NCBI RefSeq assembly: GCF_001672915.1
Contig: NZ_LZKR01000064.1
Span: 1 to 64,000, forward strand
Length of the DNA stretch: 64,000 bases
Origin: Mycobacterium sp. 1245805.9
GTDB taxonomy: Bacteria; Actinomycetota; Actinomycetes; Mycobacteriales; Mycobacteriaceae
Direction: 5' to 3'
Below are positions 51,793-60,288 of this stretch, piece after piece (positions within the stretch are counted from its first letter, which is position 1; each line of letters opens with the position of its first letter). The translations under genes were made by a program, and so were the position numbers. Under the pieces are notes generated by a model. The model was given only the letters and a program-made list of their open reading frames with translations, ran no database searches and was not told where the DNA came from.

Positions 51793-52602
51793 GTCGTCGC
51801 CGAGTTCGATGCGCCCGCCGAATTTGGTGGCGGCCAGCGCGCGCCACTGTTCCTCTTGCCCGGGCACCAGCGCCGGCACGTAGTGCGTCATCACCAGGGT
51901 GCCCACGCCCGCGCGGTCCGCTGTCGTCGCCGCCTCCTCAACCGAGGAGTGGTAGTCGCAGATGTCCTGAAGCCGCTGCTGCGGGATGTTGGCGACGATG
52001 TCCTTGCGGATCACGGTGTGCACCAATGCGTCTGCGCCGCTTGCCAGTTCGTCCAGGCCCGCGCACGGGACCGTGTCCCCCGCCAGCACCACCGACGTCG
52101 TGCCGGATTCGATGCGGAACCCGATGGTCGGTGCCACCGGTCGGTGGTCGGTCGGCGCGACCCGGATCGACACGCCGTCACGTTCCCACACCGGGCCTTC
52201 GGTGCATTCGTGAACCTCGACCGCCGGCGGCGCGTTCAGGTCGGCGTGATGTGCGATCCGGTAACCGATGTCGTGGCCGAACGCCTTCAGCGTCGCCTCC
52301 ACCGTCTCCGCGGTGCCCGGCGGCCCGATGATCGGCAGCGGCGCGGGCTCGGGCGCGAAGGTGGAGATCCAGCGGGTGATGAGGAGGTCGCCGAGGTCGC
52401 CGATGTGGTCGCTGTGCAGGTGGGTGAGCAGCAGCGCCGACAGCCCGGCGGCGCCCACGCCGACCGCCGCCGCGCGCTGCAGCACCCCGCGTCCGCAGTC
52501 CACCAAGAACACCTGCCCGCCGGCCCGCACCAGGGTCGACGGCCCGGCCCGGTTGGGGTCGGGAATCGGGCTTCCGGTGCCCAGCAGGGTGATCTCGATC
52601 AT
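51760..52602 (-). CDS. Metallo-beta-lactamase-fold hydrolase, RNase Z (ElaC) type
   Basis: A 280-residue enzyme with the zinc motif [11 protein letters not shown]-terminal [30 protein letters not shown] and late DYHSSVEEA and MTHYVPAL, all expected for RNase Z/ElaC. RNase Z removes the 3' trailer of tRNA precursors. The substrate-arm insertion of canonical RNase Z looks short, so a cyclic-nucleotide phosphodiesterase-like activity, also known in this family, is an alternative. It corresponds to Rv2407. Confidence 0.87.
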   Translation of the reverse strand: MIEITLLGTGSPIPDPNRAGPSTLVRAGGQVFLVDCGRGVLQRAAAVGVGAAGLSALLLTHLHSDHIGDLGDLLITRWISTFAPEPAPLPIIGPPGTAETVEATLKAFGHDIGYRIAHHADLNAPPAVEVHECTEGPVWERDGVSIRVAPTDHRPVAPTIGFRIESGTTSVVLAGDTVPCAGLDELASGADALVHTVIRKDIVANIPQQRLQDICDYHSSVEEAATTADRAGVGTLVMTHYVPALVPGQEEQWRALAATKFGGRIELGDDLLRVEVTARQ

Positions 52603-52760
52603 GGGTTCATCCTTGCAAGCCCGACGCGCCCGCAGTGGGGTTTGGGCGTGGAATCCGAGGGTATGGGAGCCCGCGGTTACCGCTTTTCGTGTTGGCTTTC
52701 CCGCCGGGCGAGTTAGCCGTAGCCTGATGTGAAGCGGATCACAACCGGCTGGAGGCCTTG

Positions 52761-53189
52761 ATGCGGATTGCGGACGTCTTGCGGAACAAGGGCGCGGCGG
52801 TGGTGACGATCCACCCCGATGCGACCGTCAAGGAGCTGGTCGCCGGCCTCGCCGAGCAAAACATCGGCGCCATGGTGGTGGTCGGCGACGAGGGCGTCGT
52901 CGGCATCGTCTCGGAGCGCGACGTCGTGCGCCAGCTGCACACCCACGGCGCGAGCGTGCTCTCGCGGCCGATCTCCAAGATCATGACCTCCACGGTTGCC
53001 ACGTGCACGAAGTCCGACACCGTGGACTCCCTGAGCGTGCTGATGACGAAGAACCGGGTGCGCCACGTGCCGGTACTGGACGGCAAGAAGCTGATCGGCA
53101 TCGTCAGCATCGGCGACGTGGTGAAGACGCGTATGGAGGAGCTCGAGGCCGAGCACGAGCAGCTGCAGTCCTACATCACGCAGGGCTGA
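52761..53189 (+). CDS. CBS-domain pair protein (Rv2406c-type)
   Basis: A 142-residue protein made of two CBS domains: [20 protein letters not shown] with [13 protein letters not shown], then [15 protein letters not shown] with [22 protein letters not shown] pairs bind adenosine nucleotides and act as energy sensors, here without a fused effector domain. ATG 52761 follows GGAGG at a good distance; the codon before it is TTG, which would add one residue. Its stop codon lies inside the first copy of a 56-bp tandem repeat. Confidence 0.9.
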   Translation: MRIADVLRNKGAAVVTIHPDATVKELVAGLAEQNIGAMVVVGDEGVVGIVSERDVVRQLHTHGASVLSRPISKIMTSTVATCTKSDTVDSLSVLMTKNRVRHVPVLDGKKLIGIVSIGDVVKTRMEELEAEHEQLQSYITQG

Positions 53190-53296
53190 TTGCCCGGCTC
53201 CTCAACTGGCCGCGCCCGGCCCGCATCGTCGCCGGGCGGGGCTGATTGCCCGGCTCCTCAACTGGCCGCGCCCGGCCCGCATCGTCGCCGGGCGGG
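53185..53296. repeat. Two identical 56-bp tandem repeats, each with a GC-rich hairpin
   Basis: 53185-53240 and 53241-53296 are identical and followed by GCTGA, the start of a third unit. The first unit includes the TGA stop of the CBS gene. Each unit contains CGCCCGGC and GCCGGGCG as 8-bp hairpin arms around a 10-base loop, for example 53213-53238. The array could be a VNTR and may serve as a doubled terminator. Confidence 0.92.
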
Positions 53297-53311
53297 GCTG
53301 ACGCGGCGTTT

Positions 53312-53373
53312 CGCCGAACGTGTTCTCAGGGCGCAGATCCTGCGAAATTTGCGCCGTGGTTACACGTTCGGCG
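53312..53373. terminator. Large nested hairpin between convergent genes (REP-like or bidirectional terminator)
   Basis: CGCCGAACGTGT (53312-53323) and ACACGTTCGGCG (53362-53373) are perfect 12-bp complements. Inside the 38-base loop, GGCGCA (53330-53335) and TGCGCC (53350-53355) form a second stem. The structure sits between the CBS gene and the convergent MazF-like gene, a natural place for a bidirectional terminator. Its elaborate nested form also resembles a dispersed palindromic element. Confidence 0.65.
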
Positions 53374-53384
53374 CTTGTCGCGCA

Positions 53385-53963
53385 CTAGCTCCAGGCGTAG
53401 TCCGCCCGTAGCCGGGCGGCGATGACGTCGAAGATCTCGCGATCCAGGATCGCGCCCTCGCGGCGAATGCCCTCCTCGGGCACGTCGAGCACCCGGTCCA
53501 GGCGAACCCAGCTTTCCCGGCCCTCGTAATCCCAGGCGCCGGCCCCGATCCCGACCCAGTCGCGATCGCCGGCGTGGCGCTCCTGGCTGGACACCATCAG
53601 CCCCAGCAGGACGCGACGGTCACGGCCCACGACCAGGACCGGTCGATCCTTGCCGCGGGTGGGATCGTCCTCGTAGGCCACCCAGGTCCACACGATCTCG
53701 CCGGGGTCGGCGCGGCCGTCGAGGTTCGGGGCGTAGACGAGCTTTCGCGCCCGCTGGGCGGTGGGAAAGCTGGTGCTGGTCACCGGCCGCCCCGCCGCGA
53801 TCTCGGCCGGCGACGGCGGCGCGGCCGAGGCGATGACATTCGCGGTGATCTTCACGGCGCGCTCGAGTTCGCGCGCGACGACCTGGGCGGTCTGCGCGTA
53901 GACCACCACATTTCGGGCGAAGCGCTGCAACGTCTTCCACTGGGATTTGCGGGGAGACGCCAT
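53385..53963 (-). CDS. PemK/MazF-like protein (Rv2405-type), orphan
   Basis: A 192-residue protein. An N-terminal helical part ([20 protein letters not shown]) is followed by a C-terminal SH3-like barrel resembling PemK/Maz[21 protein letters not shown] and [20 protein letters not shown]. MazF toxins are sequence-specific endoribonucleases, but no antitoxin gene is adjacent and the N-terminal extension is unusual, so toxicity is not implied. The open frame continues far upstream through lepA on the opposite strand; ATG 53963 is chosen because TATGCT ends six bases before it, making a leaderless start. Confidence 0.82.
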   Translation of the reverse strand: MASPRKSQWKTLQRFARNVVVYAQTAQVVARELERAVKITANVIASAAPPSPAEIAAGRPVTSTSFPTAQRARKLVYAPNLDGRADPGEIVWTWVAYEDDPTRGKDRPVLVVGRDRRVLLGLMVSSQERHAGDRDWVGIGAGAWDYEGRESWVRLDRVLDVPEEGIRREGAILDREIFDVIAARLRADYAWS

Positions 53964-53969
53964 ATTCGC

Positions 53970-53975
53970 AGCATA
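53970..53975 (-). promoter_or_regulatory. -10 element of the MazF-like gene (leaderless start)
   Basis: On the minus strand TATGCT precedes the ATG at 53963 by six bases, so transcription would begin at or beside the start codon. Confidence 0.45.
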
Positions 53976-53996
53976 ACCGCGGGCGGCCGGGCGCGA

Positions 53997-55928
53997 ATGT
54001 GTCCAAGTAGGTCCCGGCGACCCCGCACAGATACCCTGGACATACCGCTCAGGCGGCCGCGAGCAGGCCCAGACCAGGAGATTCCCATCAGCAGTTTCGC
54101 CGACAAGACCTTCACCCCGCCGGCGCAGATCAGGAATTTCTGCATCATCGCTCACATCGACCACGGCAAGTCGACGCTGGCGGACCGGATGCTCCAGCTC
54201 ACCGGCGTCGTCGATGAGCGGTCGATGCGCGCCCAGTACCTGGACCGGATGGACATCGAGCGCGAGCGCGGGATCACCATCAAGGCGCAGAACGTGCGGC
54301 TGCCCTGGAAGGTCGACGAGACCGATTACGTCCTGCACCTGATCGACACCCCCGGCCATGTCGACTTCACCTACGAGGTGTCGCGCGCGCTGGAGGCCTG
54401 CGAGGGCGCGGTCCTGCTGGTGGACGCCGCCCAGGGCATCGAGGCGCAGACGTTGGCCAACCTGTACCTGGCGCTGGACCGTGACCTGCACATCATCCCG
54501 GTGCTCAACAAGATCGACCTGCCGGCCGCCGACCCGGACCGTTACGCCGGCGAGATCGCCCACATCATCGGCTGCGAGCCCGAGGACGTGTTGCGGGTGT
54601 CCGGCAAGACCGGGGAGGGCGTCGCCGACCTGCTCGACCACGTGGTGCGTGAGGTCCCGCCGCCCGAGGGTGACGCCGACGCGCCCACCCGCGCGATGAT
54701 CTTCGACTCCGTCTACGACATCTACCGCGGCGTGGTGACCTACGTGCGCGTGGTGGACGGCAAGATCACCCCGCGCGAGCGCATCGCGATGATGTCCACC
54801 GGCGCCACCCACGAACTGCTCGAGGTCGGCATCGTCTCGCCCGAACCCAAGCCCAGCGAGGGCCTGGGTGTGGGGGAGGTGGGCTACCTGATCACGGGGG
54901 TGAAGGACGTCCGACAGTCCAAGGTCGGCGACACCGTGACCACGGCCCGGCACGGCGCCACCGAGGCGCTCACGGGCTATCGCGAACCCAAGCCGATGGT
55001 CTACTCGGGGCTCTATCCGGTCGACGGCTCGGACTACCCGGATCTGCGCGACGCCTTGGACCGCCTGCAGCTCAACGACGCCGCCCTGACCTACGAGCCG
55101 GAGACGTCGGTGGCGCTGGGCTTCGGTTTCCGCTGCGGCTTCCTGGGTCTGCTGCACATGGAGATCACCCGCGAGCGCCTGGAGCGCGAGTTCGACCTGG
55201 ACCTGATCTCGACGTCGCCGAACGTCGTCTACCGGGTCGTCAAAGAGGATGACAGCGAGGTCGTGGTGACCAACCCGTCGGACTGGCCGGAGGGAAAGAT
55301 CCGCATCGTCTACGAACCCGTCGTGAAGACGACCATCATCGCGCCCAGCGAGTTCATCGGCACCATCATGGAGCTGTGCCAGTCGCGGCGCGGCGAGCTG
55401 GGCGGCATGGACTACCTGTCGCCCGAGCGGGTCGAATTGCGCTACACCATGCCGCTCGGCGAGATCATCTTCGACTTCTTCGATTCCCTGAAGTCGCGCA
55501 CCCGCGGCTATGCCAGCCTGGACTACGAGGAGGCGGGCGAGCAGGAGGCCGAACTGGTCAAGGTCGACATCCTGCTGCAGGGCGAGGCCGTCGACGCGTT
55601 CAGCGCGATCGTGCACAAGGATTCGGCGTACGCCTACGGCAACAAGATGACCACCAAGCTCAAGGAGCTGATCCCGCGCCAGCAGTTCGAGGTGCCGGTG
55701 CAGGCGGCGATCGGATCGAAAATCATTGCCCGCGAGAACATTCGGGCCATCCGCAAGGACGTGCTGTCCAAGTGCTACGGCGGTGACATCACCCGCAAAC
55801 GCAAACTTCTGGAAAAGCAGAAGGAAGGCAAGAAGCGGATGAAGACGATCGGCCGGGTCGAGGTGCCGCAGGAGGCGTTCGTCGCCGCGCTGTCCACCGA
55901 CGCCGCCGGGGACAAGGGTAAGAAGTAG
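53997..55928 (+). CDS. lepA: Elongation factor 4 (back-translocating GTPase)
   Basis: Translational GTPase LepA/EF4, which acts on stalled or mispositioned ribosomes. G1 is [15 protein letters not shown]2 ERGITIK, G3 [12 protein letters not shown]4 LNKIDLP, followed by EF-G-like domains and the LepA-specific C-terminal domain ([20 protein letters not shown]). From ATG 53997 the protein has 643 residues. The first 30 have no counterpart in E. coli LepA, and no ATG, GTG or TTG lies in frame between a -10-like TACCCT (54032-54037) and the G1 motif. AGGAG (54076-54080) is followed by ATT (54081) and ATC (54087), so a non-canonical start near SSFADKTF is a real alternative. Confidence 0.93.
   Translation: MCPSRSRRPRTDTLDIPLRRPRAGPDQEIPISSFADKTFTPPAQIRNFCIIAHIDHGKSTLADRMLQLTGVVDERSMRAQYLDRMDIERERGITIKAQNVRLPWKVDETDYVLHLIDTPGHVDFTYEVSRALEACEGAVLLVDAAQGIEAQTLANLYLALDRDLHIIPVLNKIDLPAADPDRYAGEIAHIIGCEPEDVLRVSGKTGEGVADLLDHVVREVPPPEGDADAPTRAMIFDSVYDIYRGVVTYVRVVDGKITPRERIAMMSTGATHELLEVGIVSPEPKPSEGLGVGEVGYLITGVKDVRQSKVGDTVTTARHGATEALTGYREPKPMVYSGLYPVDGSDYPDLRDALDRLQLNDAALTYEPETSVALGFGFRCGFLGLLHMEITRERLEREFDLDLISTSPNVVYRVVKEDDSEVVVTNPSDWPEGKIRIVYEPVVKTTIIAPSEFIGTIMELCQSRRGELGGMDYLSPERVELRYTMPLGEIIFDFFDSLKSRTRGYASLDYEEAGEQEAELVKVDILLQGEAVDAFSAIVHKDSAYAYGNKMTTKLKELIPRQQFEVPVQAAIGSKIIARENIRAIRKDVLSKCYGGDITRKRKLLEKQKEGKKRMKTIGRVEVPQEAFVAALSTDAAGDKGKK
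54032..54037 (+). promoter_or_regulatory. -10-like element inside the annotated lepA 5' end
   Basis: TACCCT within CAGATACCCTGG fits TANNNT and matches the hexamer before proA. If used, the lepA transcript would begin near 54044, downstream of the ATG at 53997. No clear -35 was seen. Confidence 0.4.
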
Positions 55929-55930
55929 CC

Positions 55931-56698
55931 GTGCGAATAGTTGGGCCGGCGACGGCCTTGATATTGGTCGCCGCGTTGGCGGCGGGCTGTGGTGGCGTGG
56001 TGGACGGCACGGCGAAGCCGGCACCGAACCTGAAGCCGCGACCGCTCACCGGCGACACCGTCCGCCGAGTGCTGCTCGACGGTGATGCCCTGTCGCGGAT
56101 GCTCAACCAGCCCTTCGCCACCCGCAAGCCGGTCGAGTTCGGCGGTCCCGACGTGCTGAGCCAAAAGGACGAAACCGTGTCGCCGCCCAATTGCCTGGGC
56201 GTCACGGCGATGCTGCAGAAAAGCGTGTACCAGTCCGCGGACGTCAAAGACGTTGCGTCGCAGTCGTGGTGGAACAACGGCGATCCGGCGCAGGTGATCA
56301 GCGTCATCGAGGGCGTGGTCGCCCTGTCCTCGGCCGCGCAGGCCGAGGCGCTGTTCGCGCAATTCTCGCAGCAGTGGCAGCAGTGCAACGGCGCGACGAC
56401 GACCGAGCAAAACGGCCCGATCAGCACGACCAACGTCATCGGCGACGTCCGGGTGCCCGAGGGGTCCAAAACCATTGTCGCGGCGACCATTACCGCCACG
56501 TCGGTGCTGCCCAACATGCCGCCCCTGCGGCCCACCCCACAGGCGAGGGCGATCGGGGTCAAGATGAACTGCCTCGTCGAGGTGGAGGTTGTCTTCTTCG
56601 GCGAGCGCCGCCCGTCCGACCCGGGATCGGGCAACCTGGACACCAGCGGCATCGACGTGGCGCGCGCCATGATGGACAAGGTCAGCGCCCTGAGCTGA
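55931..56698 (+). CDS. lppR: Lipoprotein LppR-like, PknH-type sensor domain (first copy)
   Basis: A 255-residue secreted lipoprotein. Signal peptide with lipobox LAAGC (lipidated Cys near residue 20), then a PknH C-terminal-like sensor domain as in LppH/LppR. Conserved cysteines are in SPPNCLGV, WQQCNG and MNCLVEVEVVFFG, likely two disulfides in the PknH fold if an unassigned fourth Cys pairs. GTG start 2 bases after the lepA stop, so it is co-transcribed. The ligand is unknown. The neighbouring gene is a paralogue. Confidence 0.88.
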   Translation: MRIVGPATALILVAALAAGCGGVVDGTAKPAPNLKPRPLTGDTVRRVLLDGDALSRMLNQPFATRKPVEFGGPDVLSQKDETVSPPNCLGVTAMLQKSVYQSADVKDVASQSWWNNGDPAQVISVIEGVVALSSAAQAEALFAQFSQQWQQCNGATTTEQNGPISTTNVIGDVRVPEGSKTIVAATITATSVLPNMPPLRPTPQARAIGVKMNCLVEVEVVFFGERRPSDPGSGNLDTSGIDVARAMMDKVSALS

Positions 56699-56816
56699 GG
56701 CGCCCCGTCGCCGCACCCTGAGCCAACGCTGGCGGTTTTCTATGTCTTTGGTGTGTCTTACGGCGGGCGCGGCTGGCTCAAAAGTAAACTTCCGGTGAAC
56801 GCAAAGGAGCCGGAAG

Positions 56817-57623
56817 ATGAATGGCGCGGGTGTGACGGGTGAAGACCGGGCGCGATGTCGCGCGCGTGGGGGACGCCGCTGGCGCGTGGTGGCCGCGCTG
56901 CTGCTCGCGATGGCGACCGCCGGCTGCGCCACGGTTGTCGACGGCACGGCGCGGCCGGCGCCGGGCATCGCACCGCGATCGCTGCACGGACAAACCATCA
57001 AGCAGGTACTACTGGGTCACCGGGCGTTGTCGGGAATTCTCAACCAGTCCTTCAAGATTGATCCGCGCTTTCGGCCGCGGTTCGGTGGGCCCGACGCGCT
57101 GCTCGACGACGGGTGGCTCTCGCCCGGTGACTGCCTGGGCGTCGCGTCGATGCTGCAGCGCGTCGTCTATCAGTCCAGCCAGGTGCGCCACGTCGCCGTG
57201 CAAACGTGGCGGCACGCCCCGAAGTCGGTGGAGCTGACCAGCGTGAAGGAGGGTGTGGTCAGCTTGCCCAGCCCCGCCGAGGCCCAGGCGCTGTTCGAGA
57301 AATTCGCCCAGCAGTGGCAGCAATGCGACGGCACGACGATGCCCTTGTCGGGCACGGTGTTCAGGCTCAAGGCCGCCGTCGCCAACGTCGAGGTTGCGAA
57401 TTCGGTTGCCTCGGCGACCATTTCGATGGGGTTCGCGTCGCGTAGCTTGGATTCGGCGTCCCTGTCATCGGGGCGTGCCCTCGGCGTCCGCGGCAATTGC
57501 CTGGTCGAGGTCGAGGTCGCCTTCTTCGGTGACACCCAGCCGTCGGACCGCGACGCCGATCCCCAGGCCAGCGCCGTCGACGTCGCGCAGGCCATCTTGG
57601 ACAAGGTCGGCGCCCTCGCTTAA
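56817..57623 (+). CDS. LppR-like lipoprotein, tandem paralogue
   Basis: A 268-residue lipoprotein with a longer basic N-terminus (RCRARGGRRWR) and lipobox ATAGC. The sensor domain repeats the first copy's pattern: VVDGTARPAPG, GDCLGVASMLQRVVYQSS, KFAQQWQQCDGTT and GNCLVEVEVAFFGDTQPSD. AAAGGAG precedes ATG 56817. The 118-base gap from the first copy and clear protein similarity indicate tandem duplication and divergence. H37Rv is recalled to have one lppR here. Confidence 0.88.
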   Translation: MNGAGVTGEDRARCRARGGRRWRVVAALLLAMATAGCATVVDGTARPAPGIAPRSLHGQTIKQVLLGHRALSGILNQSFKIDPRFRPRFGGPDALLDDGWLSPGDCLGVASMLQRVVYQSSQVRHVAVQTWRHAPKSVELTSVKEGVVSLPSPAEAQALFEKFAQQWQQCDGTTMPLSGTVFRLKAAVANVEVANSVASATISMGFASRSLDSASLSSGRALGVRGNCLVEVEVAFFGDTQPSDRDADPQASAVDVAQAILDKVGALA

Positions 57624-57644
57624 GGGGCGGGCGCTGACACGCTC

Positions 57645-59696
57645 CTACACCGGCGCGTTGGCCGGCTGGAACGTCCCCGAACCGTCGGCCTCCTCCTCGG
57701 CCCGGATGACGTGGACCACGGCATTGATCAGGGCCAGGTGGGTGAACGCCTGCGGGAAGTTGCCCAGGTGCCGTCCGGTGCGCGGCTCGATCTCCTCGGC
57801 GTAGAGGTGCAGCGGGCTGGCGTAGGCCAGCAGCCGCTCGCACAGCCGTTTGGCCCGGCTCACCTCGCCGATCTCGACCAGCGCCGACACCAGCCAGAAC
57901 GAGCAGATCGTGAACGTGCCCTCCTCGCCGGACAGCCCGTCGTCGGTCTCCTCGACCCGGTAGCGCAGCACCAGGCCTTCCTCGGTGAGCTCGTTGGCGA
58001 TCGCCAGCACGGTGTTGCGCACCCGCGGGTCGTCCGGCGGCAAGAACCGGGTCAGCACCACCAGCAGCAGCGAGGCGTCCAGCGCGTCGCTGCCGTAGCG
58101 CTGGGTGAACACGCCGCGGGAGTCCACCCCGTGCTCGAGGATGTCGTTCTTGATCTCCTCGGCGATGGCCCGCCACTGCTGGGCATAGCTCTTCTCGCCC
58201 TGCCGCTCGGCGAGCTTGGACCCGCGGTCGAGCGCCACCCAGCACATCACCTTCGACGACGTGAAATGCTGCGGCTCCCCGCGCACCTCCCAGATGCCGC
58301 GGTCGGGCTCGCGCCAGTGCTTGATGGCTTCTTCCACCTGCTTCTTGAGCACCGGCCACAGGGTCTCCGGGATTTGCTCCCGCGACTTGGCGTGCAGGTA
58401 GAACGAGTCCAGGATCGAGCCCCAGATGTCGTGCTGAACCTGGTCGTAGGCGCCGTTGCCGATCCGCACCGGCCGGGCGTGGTCGTACCCGGAGAGATGG
58501 TGCAGCTCCTCTTCGACCAGGCTGCGCTCGCCGCCGACGCCGTACATCACCTGCAGCGGGTGCCGTTCGTTGCTGTTGGCGCCGGACACGTCGGCGATGA
58601 AGGCGAAGAAGTCGTCGGCCTCGCGGTCGAGTCCCAGTGTGTAGAGGCCCCACAGCGCGAACGTCGAGTCGCGGACCCAGGCGTAGCGGTAGTCCCAGTT
58701 GCGTTCGCCGTGCGGCGTCTCGGGGAGCGACGTGGTGCTGGCGGCCAGCAGCGCGCCCGTCGGCGAATACGTCAGGCCCTTCAGCGTCAGCGCGCTGCGC
58801 TGCAGGTAGGCGCGCCACGGGTGGTCGGGGAAGTTGCCGATGTTGATCCACTGCCGCCAGCACTCGGTGGTCTGCCACATCTTGTCGGCGGCCTCTTCGT
58901 AGGTCTGCGGCGCCGGGTGCTTGGTCCAGCTGAGGGCGACGAACACGTCGTCGCCCTCCTTCATCCGGGTGCGCGCCCGCGCTTCCCGGCCCTCCAGCCC
59001 GATGCGCAGGTTGGTGGTCAGCCGCAGCGTCGGGTGCGCGTCGGGCTGTTTGCTGGCGCGCGCGATGGCCTCGCCGTAGGCGTTGGCGGAGTACTCCCAG
59101 GTGACGCCGACGCGGTGGTAGTCGAACGCCGGCTCGCAGCTCATCATCAGCTCGACCGTGCCGCTGACGCAGCGCACCGTGCGCAGCAGGATGTGCTCGG
59201 CGTCCCAGTCCATCGGGGTGCGGCGATGCGTCCGGGAGCGGCGCTCGATGTCGTGCCACGGGCCCATCACCAGCGCGTCACGCACGATCAGCCACCCGGT
59301 GTGGGTCTGCCAGGTGGTCTCCATGATGAGGCTGCCCGGAAGGTAGCGGCGCGCCGAGGGCACCGAGACGCCGTACGGGCCGAGCCGGAAGTGGCCGGCG
59401 CTGCGGTCCAGGATCGCGCCGAACACGCTGGGGGAGTCGGGTCGGGGCACGCACAGCCATTCGACCGACCCGGCGGGCGAGATCAGGCACGTCGTCTCCC
59501 AGTCGGACAGGAATGCGTAGTCGGCGATCGGCGGAAACGGGTTGCGCAGCGACGCGCTGGGCGCGAGCGGCGCGGGCGCGCTGAAGTCGATCGGCGATGC
59601 CAGCGCCGTTTCGGGAGGCGCTTGGAACGCTTCCAGGGGTGCCTCCGCGGGAGCGCCGTCGGCCGGCTGGTCGGCGGGTTGGGCGTGCAGGACCAT
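57645..59696 (-). CDS. GH15-family trehalase (Rv2402-type)
   Basis: A 683-residue glycoside hydrolase family 15 protein. N-terminal beta domain (ADYAFLSDWETTCLISPAGS, RPDSPSVFGAILD), then an alpha/alpha-barrel with RNWDYRYAWVRDSTFALWGL and a C-terminal IEPRTGRHLGNFPQAFTH. Characterised mycobacterial homologues hydrolyse trehalose to glucose and need phosphate and magnesium. No signal peptide, so it acts on the cytoplasmic trehalose pool. ATG 59696 is preferred; a TTG at 59717 would add seven residues. Glucoamylase specificity is the alternative for the family. Confidence 0.9.
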   Translation of the reverse strand: MVLHAQPADQPADGAPAEAPLEAFQAPPETALASPIDFSAPAPLAPSASLRNPFPPIADYAFLSDWETTCLISPAGSVEWLCVPRPDSPSVFGAILDRSAGHFRLGPYGVSVPSARRYLPGSLIMETTWQTHTGWLIVRDALVMGPWHDIERRSRTHRRTPMDWDAEHILLRTVRCVSGTVELMMSCEPAFDYHRVGVTWEYSANAYGEAIARASKQPDAHPTLRLTTNLRIGLEGREARARTRMKEGDDVFVALSWTKHPAPQTYEEAADKMWQTTECWRQWINIGNFPDHPWRAYLQRSALTLKGLTYSPTGALLAASTTSLPETPHGERNWDYRYAWVRDSTFALWGLYTLGLDREADDFFAFIADVSGANSNERHPLQVMYGVGGERSLVEEELHHLSGYDHARPVRIGNGAYDQVQHDIWGSILDSFYLHAKSREQIPETLWPVLKKQVEEAIKHWREPDRGIWEVRGEPQHFTSSKVMCWVALDRGSKLAERQGEKSYAQQWRAIAEEIKNDILEHGVDSRGVFTQRYGSDALDASLLLVVLTRFLPPDDPRVRNTVLAIANELTEEGLVLRYRVEETDDGLSGEEGTFTICSFWLVSALVEIGEVSRAKRLCERLLAYASPLHLYAEEIEPRTGRHLGNFPQAFTHLALINAVVHVIRAEEEADGSGTFQPANAPV

Positions 59697-59752
59697 GCCG
59701 ACATCATCGACTGTCAACCTGCCCGGCGTCCAATGTTTCCATTAGGTGTCGG

Positions 59753-59781
59753 TTGGGTTCGGGTGCCGCGGCGAATAGGCT
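59753..59781 (+). promoter_or_regulatory. Candidate leaderless promoter of the 64-residue membrane protein gene
   Basis: TTGGGT (59753-59758) and TAGGCT (59776-59781) are 17 bases apart; the GTG start follows the -10 by seven bases. Confidence 0.5.
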
Positions 59782-59788
59782 GAGCCCG

Positions 59789-59983
59789 GTGACAGGGTTT
59801 CTGAATTGGTGGGACGGCAACGAGCTGTGGCTCTCGGGCCTCGCGTTCGTGCTGCAAGCCATGATCGTGATGCCCGTTGTTTTGGCGGTGGCCTACGCTA
59901 CGGCGGGCCTGCTGGATCGCCTGCTCGGAAGGGGCATCCGGTTGATGCGCCGTGTTCGGCACGCCGATGGGGCGCCCGGGTAA
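59789..59983 (+). CDS. Small membrane protein (64 residues)
   Basis: GTG 59789 gives MTGFLNWWDGNELWLSGLAF, then one or two membrane spans (VLQAMIVMPVVLAVAYATAG) and a basic tail (LLGRGIRLMRR), so the C-terminus is probably cytoplasmic. A promoter-like element places transcription at the start codon. It resembles in size and position small membrane proteins annotated around Rv2401 in H37Rv. Function unknown. A 25-codon frame with another membrane span follows six bases later. Confidence 0.7.
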   Translation: MTGFLNWWDGNELWLSGLAFVLQAMIVMPVVLAVAYATAGLLDRLLGRGIRLMRRVRHADGAPG

Positions 59984-59988
59984 CGCGC

Positions 59989-60066
59989 ATGCCTCGGTCG
60001 CACGTGACGTTGATTCTGGTCACGCTCGTGGTGCTGGTGATCGTCACATGGCTAGCGACGCACTGA
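59989..60066 (+). CDS. 25-residue single-span membrane peptide
   Basis: ATG 59989 opens MPRSHVTLILVTLVVLVIV and ends TWLATH, essentially one hydrophobic helix after a short polar start. It begins five bases after the stop of the 64-residue membrane protein and is probably translated with it. Small membrane peptides of this kind often modulate a larger complex. It could also be a chance frame, since nothing but composition and spacing supports it. Confidence 0.45.
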   Translation: MPRSHVTLILVTLVVLVIVTWLATH

Positions 60067-60106
60067 CGCTCATTGGGTGCGCGGTGGCGGCCCCGCGAAT
60101 TCCTGT

Positions 60107-60112
60107 TAGGCT
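60107..60112 (+). promoter_or_regulatory. -10 element of the cysteine-rich leader ORF (leaderless)
   Basis: TAGGCT ends seven bases before the ATG at 60120, so the transcript is predicted to start at that ATG. This would be the main promoter of the sulfate transport operon. Confidence 0.55.
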
Positions 60113-60119
60113 TCGCGAC

Positions 60120-60176
60120 ATGCACACGGCAACCGGCGTTATGGAATGCGCTGTCCTTGTGCACTGTTGTCGCTGA
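60120..60176 (+). CDS. Leader peptide ending Cys-Cys-Arg, putative cysteine-responsive attenuator ORF
   Basis: An 18-codon frame, MHTATGVMECAVLVHCCR, begins at a predicted leaderless ATG and ends 117 bases before subI. It contains three cysteines, two of them consecutive at the end. Leaderless poly-cysteine short ORFs that attenuate sulfur-assimilation operons according to cysteine supply have been described in mycobacteria, and this copy has the right place and composition. Ribosome stalling at the Cys codons when charged tRNA-Cys is scarce would alter folding of the downstream leader and expose the subI ribosome site. Confidence 0.8.
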   Translation: MHTATGVMECAVLVHCCR

Positions 60177-60232
60177 CTCCCATACCCGTGCGCGGTTTGG
60201 TCAGGAGTCGTCGACTCGCCTGAAGTCTTATC

Positions 60233-60288
60233 GCCTTTCCGCTGCAACGGGATCCAGACCATCCCGCTCGAAACAGCAAATGAAAGGC
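60233..60288 (+). promoter_or_regulatory. Predicted Shine-Dalgarno-sequestering structure before subI
   Basis: GCCTTTC (60233-60239) is exactly complementary to GAAAGGC (60282-60288), which contains the subI ribosome site. Between them CGGGAT (60248-60253) and ATCCCG (60261-60266) form a perfect inner hairpin. Folding would hide the ribosome site, the off state expected of an attenuator controlled by the Cys-rich leader ORF. GAGTC-GTC-GACTC just upstream may form a competing stem. Confidence 0.6.

Noticed and set aside
53385..56024. A very long minus-strand open frame (879 codons) through lepA
   Set aside because: Only the part up to ATG 53963 resembles a protein family. The rest is antisense to the highly conserved lepA gene and is open because of GC-rich codon bias.
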